From positions 62,001-126,000 of the forward strand of contig OZ345360.1 of assembly GCA_977006965.1 (NCBI GenBank): a DNA stretch of 64,000 nucleotides, given 5' to 3'. Below, in pieces: positions 55,873 through 64,000 of this stretch. Source of the DNA: Phymatolithon calcareum. Lineage: Eukaryota > Rhodophyta > Florideophyceae > Hapalidiales. Positions within the stretch are counted from its first letter, which is position 1; every line of letters starts with the position of its first letter. Under the pieces are notes generated by a model that was not told the DNA's origin, made no database searches, and worked only from the letters and a program-made list of their open reading frames with translations. The position numbers and the translations under genes are program-made.

Positions 55873-57598
55873 TTCTATGCGTCTGATGGGATTGATATTA
55901 TGAGATTCGATCTTATAGTCTGGAAAGTGTTTTCCAATACTTCTTTTCCGATCGACTAATCCTCTATGCTTTTTTTTCAGCTGGTTAATTTTTTTTCAGT
56001 TACAACTTCTCTCATTCGTCTTCTTGCTTCTTTGCAATTTTGGTGTACCTGTTTCAAAGTTATTTGAAGAAATGTTTGTACCGGAAGTCTCGATGTTCTA
56101 TCTGTAAAAACTTCATCAATCGCCTTCAAAACTTTGATGCCCAATCGCCAACAAGAGCAGGTATATTTCTGGACTGAACGTTGCTCTAATTTGCAAACAG
56201 TCTCGGTAATCACATACAAGCTAGGACAATTAATATCATCATGAAACGTATATAATGAGTGGTGGTCTGAAAACAGTGCAATAGATTCTGAACCAAAGTG
56301 CAATTTAACCTCCAGATTGGTAAGTAGTCATCTTTACAATAAAATTCATTATTTCGAAAAAAAATATTCATACTGGGCTCAAAAACATCCAAGATACCGT
56401 AGAAAAAATCCAAATGGGAGATGTACCGCTATCTATTCGGAAAGTTATAATTGCAACAGAGCCCCGGTATATCATAGAACAGAAGGCACTCGGAAGAAGA
56501 ATTAACCAGTCCTGGAAAGAAGTGCCCGGTGCAGGATTCGTGTCCTGCCCAGTCCATGTTTTGGGAAAGCAGAGAAGATTACGGCTCAATTTTGTCGTAC
56601 AATGTGAGACGACATTCTCAAAAGCATGTCGACCTCTGTAGGGTTCTGCAATTCTCAGGATAGGAAAGAAAATAAACTATCTTTTGTTCTGAAAGATTTC
56701 CTACGGTGCTCCGAGTTTTCCAACATCACCAATCTCTTTCAAAAGTACGAAGAACTTATCAGTGTTTCAGACAGACACATTTCACAACGTGATGTATGAA
56801 ATTCGCAGTGTAACAGGTTAGGCAATATGAACCGCAATGTAGACACACTCAGCCAAAAAGGAGGAACGTAAGTTTAAGATAAGAACCATATCAAGTAGGA
56901 AACTACGTCATTGGAATTTTCTTTGCACAGTCGCGGTAAAACAGATGCGAAAATTAGTGAGAGATTAGTTCTGAAAACAGTGTACATGTTCTAGAATTTT
57001 AAGCATAGGTCCGAATTACACCGTCATTACCAGTAAATTTGATCTTTGATTTTCGATTACTGCAGCAATTTGCCGGTCATACTATCTCCCATTACATTGA
57101 AGTCTGAGATCGATCAAACTTTGAAAAATATTTTAAACCTCATGTCCAAGAAGAGTCTTCCCATTACTCAAAAAAAGATATTTTCCTTCACATTCTTTGC
57201 CAAAATGTAGACTTTGGACGTCAGGTCGGACGTAAAATTTCCTCCTGTATATGGCCACACTTGTGTCATTGCATATGGCATGTTGAAGTAATTTTTTACA
57301 GACTACGTTTCTGTCACTAAAATGTAATCTTATTTCGTGAGGCCTGTTGGTCAATTTTTACGTGAATGTGGTGTGGATTTTGTTTAACGACATCTGATTC
57401 TATTCAAATTTTTCCTGTTACTAGTCTTTAGTCCTTTTTTGTACAGGTCTACATGAGACGTTCTCTTCCCCGATTTTCATAATATTCATTTATACTTTCA
57501 GGTAATCATAGTACAGACCACATAATTTGTTCCTTCAAGTTTTCTGTACTTTTTCAGTCTTCCTTCTTTTCAAACACACAACTCTCTGACCAGATTCA
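55873..57598. other. No recognised gene
   Basis: A 108-codon minus frame (56303-55977) reads coherently (SDHHSLYTFHDDINCPSLYV; ARRRMREVVTEKK), and a plus frame 56414-56641 has 75 codons, but I cannot assign either. The Helitron 3' terminus may lie in this stretch. Confidence 0.45.
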
Positions 57599-58162
57599 AT
57601 GTTCTTCGTTGCCATTAGTCGCAGGATTGTTGATCGATTTGAATCAAGGTTCATCGGAAGGAGCTCTGCTTGGCGTGTTCGCTGCGTGAGGGACAGACGA
57701 ATGCAAGCCGCGCAGCGAGAGCGATTGAAAACTTGGCGGAAAACCGAACCGGTGTTGGAAGAAGACGAAACGAGCCGGCGCAGAGTCGTGCAGAGAAGAG
57801 AGTCTGGCAGCGATTACGCTATGTTGGTCCTGAGGCGGCGGGTCCGCATGAGGCGAAATGAAGAGTTCAAAACGAAACTTTTCAATAAGATACCAGATTC
57901 GAGACCCACTGCAGGACGGTTTTCCGGAACAGTCTCTACCCGTCGCTCGAGCACAGCCAGATCGTCTCCATCGGACAATACGTACAGCACAGCAGCGCCT
58001 GTCGAGCACAGAGAGATGGCACACAGAACCCGGAGTCATTCTGATACGGTTGTGGATTGCTGTGATGTAGGTATAAGACCGTCAGGTCGCAAGGTAAAAA
58101 AACCAAAAGGGCAAATAGACCTAAACTTTATATTTCAGGTTTTCCAAAACTGTGCATTATAG
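57599..58162 (+). CDS. Hypothetical Arg/Ser-rich protein, 187 aa
   Basis: Uninterrupted ORF from ATG 57599 to TAG 58160-58162. The first 110 residues are dominated by Arg, Glu and Gln (RRMQAAQRERLKTWRKTEP; LRRRVRMRRNEEFKTK). The middle is Ser/Thr/Arg-rich (STRRSSTARSSPSDN), and a basic motif RPSGRKVKKPKGQ comes near the end. Such composition fits a nucleic-acid-binding or disordered nuclear protein, but also chance in GC-rich sequence; the opposite strand is open for 131 codons too. No domain recognised. The window gives no context for its role. Confidence 0.3.
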   Translation: MFFVAISRRIVDRFESRFIGRSSAWRVRCVRDRRMQAAQRERLKTWRKTEPVLEEDETSRRRVVQRRESGSDYAMLVLRRRVRMRRNEEFKTKLFNKIPDSRPTAGRFSGTVSTRRSSTARSSPSDNTYSTAAPVEHREMAHRTRSHSDTVVDCCDVGIRPSGRKVKKPKGQIDLNFIFQVFQNCAL

Positions 58163-58327
58163 TTCTGAAAAGGCGATATAGATTTTCCAAAGATAAAATG
58201 GGAACAACCTCGAAGAAGCAGGACAATTTTCATTTGACAAGTATATGCCTTCTATTGGATATAGTGGCGTTCCCATTTTCTCAATGTCCCAAATTCCCAG
58301 TTGGGAACTATTCGTTCAGCGGCCCTT
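58163..58327. other. Short spacer
   Basis: Nothing recognised. Confidence 0.5.
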
Positions 58328-58474
58328 ACTCGGGCCTTCACAGGGAAAGAAATTCGAATTAAGGAGATATTAGAAAAAGAGTAGAGATATGAGTATCAAA
58401 AACAGCGAGAAGCTGCCCTATTACTCAATTTGAGGCTTTAGGAGCTTTTAAAATAAATCAACGTATATCCCCCC
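58328..58474 (+). mobile_element. LINE family A, copy 4: 3' end only
   Basis: Encodes RAFTGKEIRIKEILEKE before a TAG, matching the C-terminal ALTGREIRIKEILEG of the other copies. The shared 3' UTR follows (GGAGCTTTTAAAATAAATCA, ACGTATAT) and ends in six C (58469-58474). Confidence 0.75.
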
Positions 58475-58565
58475 GGCGGACCACCATGGTGTTGGTTTCT
58501 GTGCCAACAAAGTGTGCTCAAATGAATCACCTTGATCTGCAATCAACAAATATTCAAATATGCCC

Positions 58566-58628
58566 GGTTCCGATGACAGATATCCATTCAGAAACTGTGT
58601 ATGTCATACCCAGATTATCTTCATCCTT
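58566..58628 (+). repeat. Dispersed 63-bp repeat, copy 2
   Basis: Partner of 45,176-45,238; see there. Confidence 0.85.
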
Positions 58629-58639
58629 TACCCCTGTCG

Positions 58640-59152
58640 TTTACAAAGCTTCAATTGTAGATCGTGCAGCATAAGACCACCTTCTTTCCCCCGCCCTTCT
58701 CCATCTTCCCAAAAGATGAGCTTGCAAGGACTCAACCCGTTGAGAAGGCGCACGACTGCCAAAACAAAACCTTTGTCGACGTTCCACATTCAACTCAAAA
58801 CTGAAATGGGCATCCGAGCCTGTTTTCGCAACACACAAAGACTTGTGTACAAATTGACGATCGTGTGGTCCACCAAAACTCCATGCGTTCTCTACAGCTT
58901 TACAAATCTGGCTTCTACGATTTTAAGGCTGAGGGAGAGTTCTGCGTTCACGATTCGGCCTCCTGGGCCTTGCTCTTCGCCAAATTCAATGCTCTGCTTC
59001 TCCAACAGTGAAGCATATTGGACACATGCACCTTCAAAATCTCCATGTTCACTTGCGAAGAAACCAACTGCGCTTGCTGCAACTGCCAGCGATATCGGCA
59101 ACCCACCGCAACGCTTTAGGATCCTCACAATACTCTTTCTCACGTCCCCCAT
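58640..59152 (-). pseudogene. NB-ARC/STAND ATPase C-terminal fragment
   Basis: Minus-strand remnant of an NB-ARC type signalling ATPase. IVRILKRCGGLPISLAVAAS is the GLPL motif of the ARC region. After a TAG at 58894 the frame continues LYTSLCVLRKQARMPISVLS, a winged-helix segment with MWNVDKGF and LLNGLSPCKLIFWEDGEG, then GGLMLHDLQLKLC (the LHDL motif before the repeat domain). A TGA also interrupts before MWNV. The P-loop half and the C-terminal repeats are missing. The WD40 piece upstream may come from the same gene type. Confidence 0.75.
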
Positions 59153-59413
59153 GACTTCTACTGAAACGATAATATAGCGCAGTCAGGAACGCCCACGCGT
59201 GGAACACTGGTATTAGCTGCTTCGTTAGTATTCACGTGTGATGTGTGCGAGTATCTGCAGAAGAAACCACTGCAGCGCAAGTCCCAACACAAACTCTGTG
59301 TATAACATACACAGATTTTTGATTTTGATCACTTGCGCTTTGTTTGGTTCCCCCCTCAGCTCGCTTTAAAGCTTTATATATTCCACTAGATGTACAAAGC
59401 GTTTACGCTCATG

Positions 59414-59764
59414 TCATACAAATTCAATATCATCAGTTACAATTAAGGTATTGGTATCTCTGTGAATCACAAAGCAAACAAATGTTAATACTAGCGTCCA
59501 ACGTGTCAGAAATATCCTGTCTAATATCGTCTTCCGCACTGATTTGGGACCCAAAACGTAATGACTGTTACCGGCTCTGGCTCCAAGTTTCCGTGGGGTC
59601 CGAACCCAGAAACCAACTCTCTTGTCTGAAGATCCCGAAAAAATTTGACTTCCGTCTCCACTTACGGGAACGCTCGTTACAATTGGTCCATATCCACGAA
59701 ATATTCCCCGTATGCATTTTCCGGCTACGATCAATTGCTCCACGTTAAGAGTTTGTGCACGCAA
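59414..59764 (-). pseudogene. WD40-repeat fragment
   Basis: RGIFRGYGPIVTSVPVSGDG followed by SQIFSGSSDKRVGFWVRTP fits one WD40 blade (GH..V.SV..S.DG..I.SGS.D..V..W), although the GH dipeptide is GY. One clear blade only. In NB-ARC-WD40 proteins the WD40 part follows the ATPase; here it is upstream of the NB-ARC fragment on the same strand. The two are therefore probably from neighbouring copies or rearranged. Confidence 0.6.
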
Positions 59765-59799
59765 ACGCAGTTATTTCCTTACCTCAATTAATTTGCATC

Positions 59800-60000
59800 C
59801 ACTGATTACTACTCAATCCCACTGTTATAGCGATGAATCTCGATCCTATAACATAGAACCACCCTACGGTCCTGATTAACACATAATCCCATTTTTGGTC
59901 TTAATTGATAATAAATCAATTACTTGTGGTCCAGACTCATCATGAGCCTCGCTCTAGAGCCGCTGTGCACATCACCAGCACAAAGGAGACACAAAACGGA
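59800..60000. repeat. Diverged copy of the repeated promoter-like module
   Basis: ATTACTACTCAATCCCA, three GGTCC/GGTCT-type boxes, then GGTCCAGACTCATCATG and GCACATCAC align in order with 63,225-63,420. Confidence 0.65.
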
Positions 60001-60770
60001 CACGTCACGCATCTTTCAAAGTGATCTCACTACGCATTTAGAAATTCAAAGAATCATCGTGCACATGGAGTGATTCTACCACGCAATATCCGTTTTCTGC
60101 ACACCAAACTTCACTCATCACATTTCTTCTCAATGTATTCATCTTCAGAATCGTGACAATAATACTTTCCTGACTCCACCACATTACGAACTTATTTGCG
60201 TATATATCTGTCAGGTGGAACAGAGAACGATTGTTGCGACCATTCCATGGAAACGTTACCCCAGTGTGATGGATTGAAATAGGCAATGATAGAATTCATA
60301 CTGTGCCGGGATCCGTGGAAAAAATCGTTCTTGTATGGGATGATCAGAGAGCTGAATGGATACTGAGATATCTACTAAAACACTATAGTAAAGTGAGCTA
60401 TGTTGCAATATGTGAAAAGAAAATTCGCGTTATCGATATGTTTGGATAACGATGGTTATTGTGAGATGGGAAAGTTGGAAATGTTTTTTCGAATCTCTTC
60501 GTGGCTACAAGAACACTGTAATATTCGTCACAATGAGTGGTGATGGATGACCAAAGTGGCATGGAGGATATTTTGAACTCTAACCTTCCATCACCACCAA
60601 TGTGTGCTAGGACAATTATGAATTGCAATCACATTTAGTACTCCAATATTACTTTCCATCCTTGGGCAAACGTTTGTCATAAAAAATCACCCACGATTAC
60701 TAAGCCACACCCACTCTATCTGCAAAAGCCTATCTTCTCGCCTATCCTGGTAAAGAGAAACCAAGCAGCG
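60001..60770. other. No recognised gene
   Basis: Frames of at most 82 codons with no domain signal. Confidence 0.5.
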
Positions 60771-61226
60771 ATGCTACCCAGGAGGGACAATCATCGGTAT
60801 TATGGCCGTGAAAGAAATGAGAGCTCTACACACCGACAGTACAGCTCGAGTAGAACATTTGGACAGTCCTCATCTTATTTCCCGTCCCGCTTCGCCTCCG
60901 GTACTAATCGAGACGGCGCGATATGGCCTCCAGTTTTGCGTTCTGTTGCGTTTCCGGCAGACCATCCGGTGCACGCAACGGAGGCTCAAAACCTTCCTTC
61001 AACTCCAGACGCTTGTATGTGGACGTTACACAAGAACTGTTGTGTACCAGAGCCTGAAAATCCGGAATTCGCTCGAGGGTTAGTTTTGAAAGGTTTCAAT
61101 CCATACGATCGGCACCCTGGGTCTCTAGCGACAGTTAATTCAATACGAAAACGAATTTGGTTCCTTAAAAACGCGATCAAAATAGCAGACGGTCCACAAT
61201 GGATGAAAAAATGGGCTCAAAATTAA
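60771..61226 (+). CDS. Hypothetical protein, upstream of two overlapping ORFs, 151 aa
   Basis: ORF from ATG 60771. The first 60 residues are low-complexity Arg/Ser/Tyr-rich (RRDNHRYYGRERNESS). A more ordered part follows: TPDACMWTLHKNCCVPEPEN, GFNPYDRHPGSLATVNSIRK, and QWMKKWAQN at the stop. The next ORF begins at 61199 in the -1 frame and overlaps by 28 bp around ATGAAAAAATGG. The homopolymer of six A in the overlap suggests that one indel split a single protein of about 310 residues. I do not recognise the family. Confidence 0.5.
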   Translation: MLPRRDNHRYYGRERNESSTHRQYSSSRTFGQSSSYFPSRFASGTNRDGAIWPPVLRSVAFPADHPVHATEAQNLPSTPDACMWTLHKNCCVPEPENPEFARGLVLKGFNPYDRHPGSLATVNSIRKRIWFLKNAIKIADGPQWMKKWAQN

Positions 61227-61711
61227 GCATCGGAAGTCTAAAGAAAATGATGGCCAATTTACGATGTGCAACCGAGGATATTGAAGTGCAGAGCAACACG
61301 ATATTTCCAGGGTATTCAAAGCCTATATTCAGAACCACAAACTGGGCACATCACACAGAACACGCAAAAAGTACTCGAGACTACTATGTCGTCCATCCGA
61401 ACAATAATGTTGTCACCCGATTCGAAATCATTCTACGAAACATTATACCGTCCTTTCCATCATATGACACGGTGCGCAAAAAAATGGACATGCCCATACT
61501 ACAAGCAACGTACCATGAGAAAGAGAAAGCGAAAATAAAAAAGGAGGCGGACATAAGAAAGCGCGCTCAGGGAGCTTCAAGAGCAAAAAGATTTCGTGCA
61601 AATCGAAAGAGAATCCTTAATGACAAGGAACACAAGAACCACGAGTATGTTAAAGAATTGTACACAAAACAATTAGAGAAAGCTAAAATTTATAAAAAAA
61701 ACAGAAAGTGA
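61199..61711 (+). CDS. Hypothetical protein, downstream overlapping ORF, 170 aa, basic coiled coil
   Basis: Starts at ATG 61199 inside the previous ORF. The first half includes TNWAHHTEHAKSTRDYYVVH and FEIILRNIIPSFPSYDTVRK. The second half is a long, very basic helix with heptad-like spacing (HEKEKAKIKKEADIRKRAQG; KRILNDKEHKNHEY; YTKQLEKAKIYKKNRK). It is probably the C-terminal half of the protein begun at 60771. The TGA stop is part of AAAGTGAGTGG, a good splice donor, so the coding sequence might continue in a further exon that I cannot identify. Confidence 0.5.
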   Translation: MDEKMGSKLSIGSLKKMMANLRCATEDIEVQSNTIFPGYSKPIFRTTNWAHHTEHAKSTRDYYVVHPNNNVVTRFEIILRNIIPSFPSYDTVRKKMDMPILQATYHEKEKAKIKKEADIRKRAQGASRAKRFRANRKRILNDKEHKNHEYVKELYTKQLEKAKIYKKNRK

Positions 61712-61746
61712 GTGGATATTGTTTATGGTAGATGAAACTCAGCAAC

Positions 61747-62874
61747 TTAGGCGGGATAGTATTTCGGCCGTTTTATCTCTCTTATCTCACACACTCGCAG
61801 CTTCTTCGCGTCATCGCCACCGCAACGCTGAAGGATTTCTGCCGATAATACCAACACACATTCTTCTTCTGAGTCAATGATTACACCGCTGTTCACATCA
61901 ACTACGACGGCGTGATCTACGTGAGAGCCCTCACGCAGCCGAACAAGGAAGACACCTTCACGCCTCGCCGATAATGCTCGAAATGCGACCAGTCTATCAG
62001 CGCATTGTATTGTACGCTGCAACTCTGCATCGCGTACAATTCGGCACCCGATGACCGAGTCCTTTGCTCTATCTAGCAGCACGCTGAGGGGTCGAAGGCT
62101 TCTGTACATTCGAGCATCAATGGCAAGTAGGGTGCACGCACACCGCGCCGAACTTGCTCACGACACGGCAAACACTGCGTTAATTAGTCCTGCCCGTACG
62201 CAGTCGTGCGTCAGTGCTGTTTCCATCGGTTGCCCGCGCACCGTACGCTTTACAGTCTCTGGCCATGAAACGTTTTTACGACCTGCTATGGCGCTGGTAA
62301 TAACAGACAAACCCGGATGTTGCCGTAGGAACGCGTGCACGTGCTCCGCGACGATTTCTGAACGGCTCCTCCGAGAGATTTGCCCCAGGTCGCATGAATC
62401 GGGTAGGACGCAAATGGGCCCGTTACGATGCGTTGAAACTGCACTGGTTGGAAACTCTAATTTTCCGTTGCGGGCGCCACGAAAGATGGCCGCATCCCAT
62501 ACTACAGGGTGATAGCTCTCGTGGCCAGACTTTGCTTGGGCAGAGGCATGAATGGCACCGGAGACCATGGAGAATCCATTCTTGTCCGCGGTACCATCCC
62601 CAAGCACGATAGACTCCACGAACCAGCGACCATCACTGTCGTTTGTCGAGCGTGGCGGCATCACTGCAGGCGAACGTGCTGAGACCACCGAAGAACTGCC
62701 AGGCAGCTCAGATTCGGGACCCCTGACGGCCGCCGGTACCACGCCTTCTCGCACTTCCTCCAAACTAGAATCAACCCCACCACGCAGAGTACCCTGCTTT
62801 TTAGTTCTGGACCTTTTCCGGTGACGCCAGCGACAGCCGCCGGCACGGTTTTTCTTGACAGTTTTGAATAGCAT
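61747..62874 (-). pseudogene. Cysteine-peptidase-like protein, 375 codons, one in-frame TGA
   Basis: From ATG 62874 the minus-strand frame is open to 61747 except for a single TGA at 62158-62160. The N-terminus is strongly basic (RWRHRKRSRTKK, a likely nuclear signal), followed by a Ser/Pro-rich stretch. From about residue 95 a globular part begins: GHESYHPVVWDAAIFRG, then THDCVRAGLINAVFAVS just before the stop. It continues with SLRPLSVLLDRAKDSVIGCR, EGVFLVRLREGSHVDHAVVV and VNSGVIIDSEEECVL. A Cys at a helix start, then His and Asp about 110-125 residues later, is the arrangement of papain/C39-type peptidase folds. The family name is not known to me. The stop may be a mutation or sequencing error. 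Confidence 0.5.
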
Positions 62875-63034
62875 AACAGCTCACCTACGACCGATGACGG
62901 TAGTTACTCCACCTTGGCACTTTGCCAACTCTGCACGCTTTACTTCTTTCTTGACTTTTCTCACTGATTGTTACTCAATTCCAGCTTATATAGTGATCTA
63001 TATGACCCATTTAAGGACCACTGTCCATGAGAGG
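62870..63034. repeat. Promoter-region repeat, copy I
   Basis: AGCATAACAGCTCACCTACG to GGACCACTG. Aligns with 63,128-63,290 at an offset of 258 bp and contains the start codon and TATA box of the peptidase-like gene. Confidence 0.85.
62986..62992 (-). promoter_or_regulatory. TATA box upstream of the peptidase-like gene
   Basis: Minus strand TATATAA, 112 bp before the ATG at 62874. A second copy of the same region has TATATA at 63244-63249. Confidence 0.5.
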
Positions 63035-63127
63035 GTGTAACAAAACGAAGTCGTTTTCAGTGGAAGAACATATGATTCTCAAAAGATAGAAATGCAACAA
63101 TTTCCGTCCTACGACCAAACACAAAAC

Positions 63128-63290
63128 AGCATAACAGTTCACCTACGACCAATGACGCTAGTTAGTCCACCTTGGCACATTGCAAACTTAGCACGCTTTA
63201 CTTCTTTATTGATTTTCTCACTGTTTGCTACTCAATTCCAGCCTATATAGTAATCTACAGGACCCATTTTAGGACCACTGCCCCTGTGGT
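63128..63290. repeat. Promoter-region repeat, copy II
   Basis: AGCATAACAGTTCACCTACG onward. It has the TATA-like box but an ATG-less start region, so it is a duplicated promoter without its gene. Confidence 0.85.
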
Positions 63291-63355
63291 CCAGATATAC
63301 AAATAATCCCCTTCTGGTCCAGATTAATGAGATATCTTCCCCCTTATGGTCCAGA
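63288..63355. repeat. Three GGTCCAGA direct repeats, 28-32 bp apart
   Basis: GGTCCAGA at 63288-63295, 63316-63323 and 63348-63355. A degenerate set of three occurs in the related module near 59,870-59,940. The spacing is close to three helical turns, as in operator or iteron arrays. Confidence 0.6.
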
Positions 63356-63500
63356 CTCATCGTGCGCCTCGACCTCGGAACGCCGTGCACGTCAGCTGCA
63401 CTGAGAGGACATATCCCGTACATTTCACAGTTAGGATCGTAACACTGAAGTGGCTATAATTAGAAACTCTGTCTCACTCTTTGTCGAATACGTTCGTATT

Positions 63501-64000
63501 CATTTTCATTCATTTTCATTCATTTTCATTCATTTTCATTCATTTTCATTCATTTTCATTCATTTTCATTCATTTTCATTCATTTTCATTCATTTTCATT
63601 CATTTTCATTCATTTTCATTCATTTTCATTCATTTTCATTCATTTTCATTCATTTTCATTCATTTTCATTCATTTTCATTCATTTTCATTCATTTTCATT
63701 CATTTTCATTCATTTTCATTCATTTTCATTCATTTTCATTCATTTTCATTCATTTTCATTCATTTTCATTCATTTTCATTCATTTTCATTCATTTTCATT
63801 CATTTTCATTCATTTTCATTCATTTTCATTCATTTTCATTCATTTTCATTCATTTTCATTCATTTTCATTCATTTTCATTCATTTTCATTCATTTTCATT
63901 CATTTTCATTCATTTTCATTCATTTTCATTCATTTTCATTCATTTTCATTCATTTTCATTCATTTTCATTCATTTTCATTCATTTTCATTCATTTTCATT
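63501..64000. repeat. Perfect decanucleotide array (CATTTTCATT)50, continues past the window
   Basis: Fifty head-to-tail copies with no substitution seen. Upstream sequence GTATT may be a degenerate start. The right end is cut by the window. Confidence 1.

Noticed and set aside
61199-61226. Programmed -1 frameshift at the A6 tract
   Set aside because: Codon boundaries are ATG AAA AAA TGG, not a standard X XXY YYZ slippery site, and no downstream pseudoknot was evident; an indel is simpler.
62158-62160. In-frame TGA as selenocysteine
   Set aside because: It does not replace the predicted active-site Cys, and I saw no SECIS-like element; a nonsense mutation is simpler.
63501-64000. Decamer array as a telomere
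   Set aside because: The strand running 5' to 3' toward the right contains T, A and C but no G, which is the wrong strand bias for a right-end telomere, and the window simply ends there.

Overview
The window looks like a nuclear scaffold from a eukaryote, probably a red alga. It starts inside a tandem array of 5S rRNA genes and continues into a gene-poor region packed with broken transposable elements and satellites. The red-algal suggestion rests on the 5S sequence: loop C reads CCCAUUCCGAAC rather than the usual animal/plant form, and the helix-IV region reads GGUGAGGGAUCAC. Both fit my memory of Porphyra-type 5S rRNA, which I could not check. An NB-ARC/WD40-type remnant, an rpl10 remnant and one plausible short GT-AG intron confirm a eukaryote. 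No bacterial operons, CRISPR arrays or convincing tRNA genes were seen.

Layout. 1-22,132: sixteen almost identical 1,382-bp units. Each has one 120-nt 5S rRNA on the minus strand, a TATA-like element at about -28, an oligo-T terminator, a pair of perfect hairpins with 3-nt loops and four CACGTG motifs. 22,133-22,332: a run of 200 N that starts inside the hairpin pair. 22,333-29,290: nested, mostly 5'-truncated non-LTR retrotransposons of at least two families. One family ends in runs of C instead of A. This stretch also holds a Tudor-like/RNase H chimeric ORF, a candidate spliced gene remnant and a perfect 50-bp palindrome. 29,238-33,574: hAT transposase remnants. 33,577-35,940: a Ty3/gypsy pol remnant that has lost most of its reverse transcriptase and carries a 99-bp SINE-like insertion with a 12-bp target duplication. 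36,400-39,210: unrecognised broken ORFs on the minus strand, then tandem duplications and AT-rich satellites. 39,330-43,500: a GC-richer stretch with an unknown broken ORF, an LTR-like fragment, an rpl10 (uL16) pseudogene and a diverged 0.4-kb duplication. 44,140-48,700: three sets of satellites or dispersed repeats and one intact unknown 215-aa ORF beside a possible LTR.

49,636-55,872 is a nearly full-length but dead Helitron: zinc-binding N-terminus, HUH Rep, Pif1-type helicase and OTU-type cysteine peptidase. It is interrupted by about five stops and at least three frameshifts. After it come an Arg/Ser-rich ORF, another LINE 3' end, an NB-ARC/WD40 pseudogene, two overlapping unknown ORFs (60,771-61,711) that may be one gene, and a cysteine-peptidase-like gene with a single in-frame TGA (61,747-62,874, minus). 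The latter's TATA-bearing upstream region is duplicated in tandem and again 3 kb away. The window ends in 50 perfect copies of a 10-bp repeat that runs off the edge.

The only clearly functional genes are the 5S copies. Intact protein ORFs of unknown status lie at 46,254-46,901, 57,599-58,162 and 60,771-61,711. Almost everything else is transposon debris, consistent with a heterochromatin-like zone next to a homogenised rDNA array.
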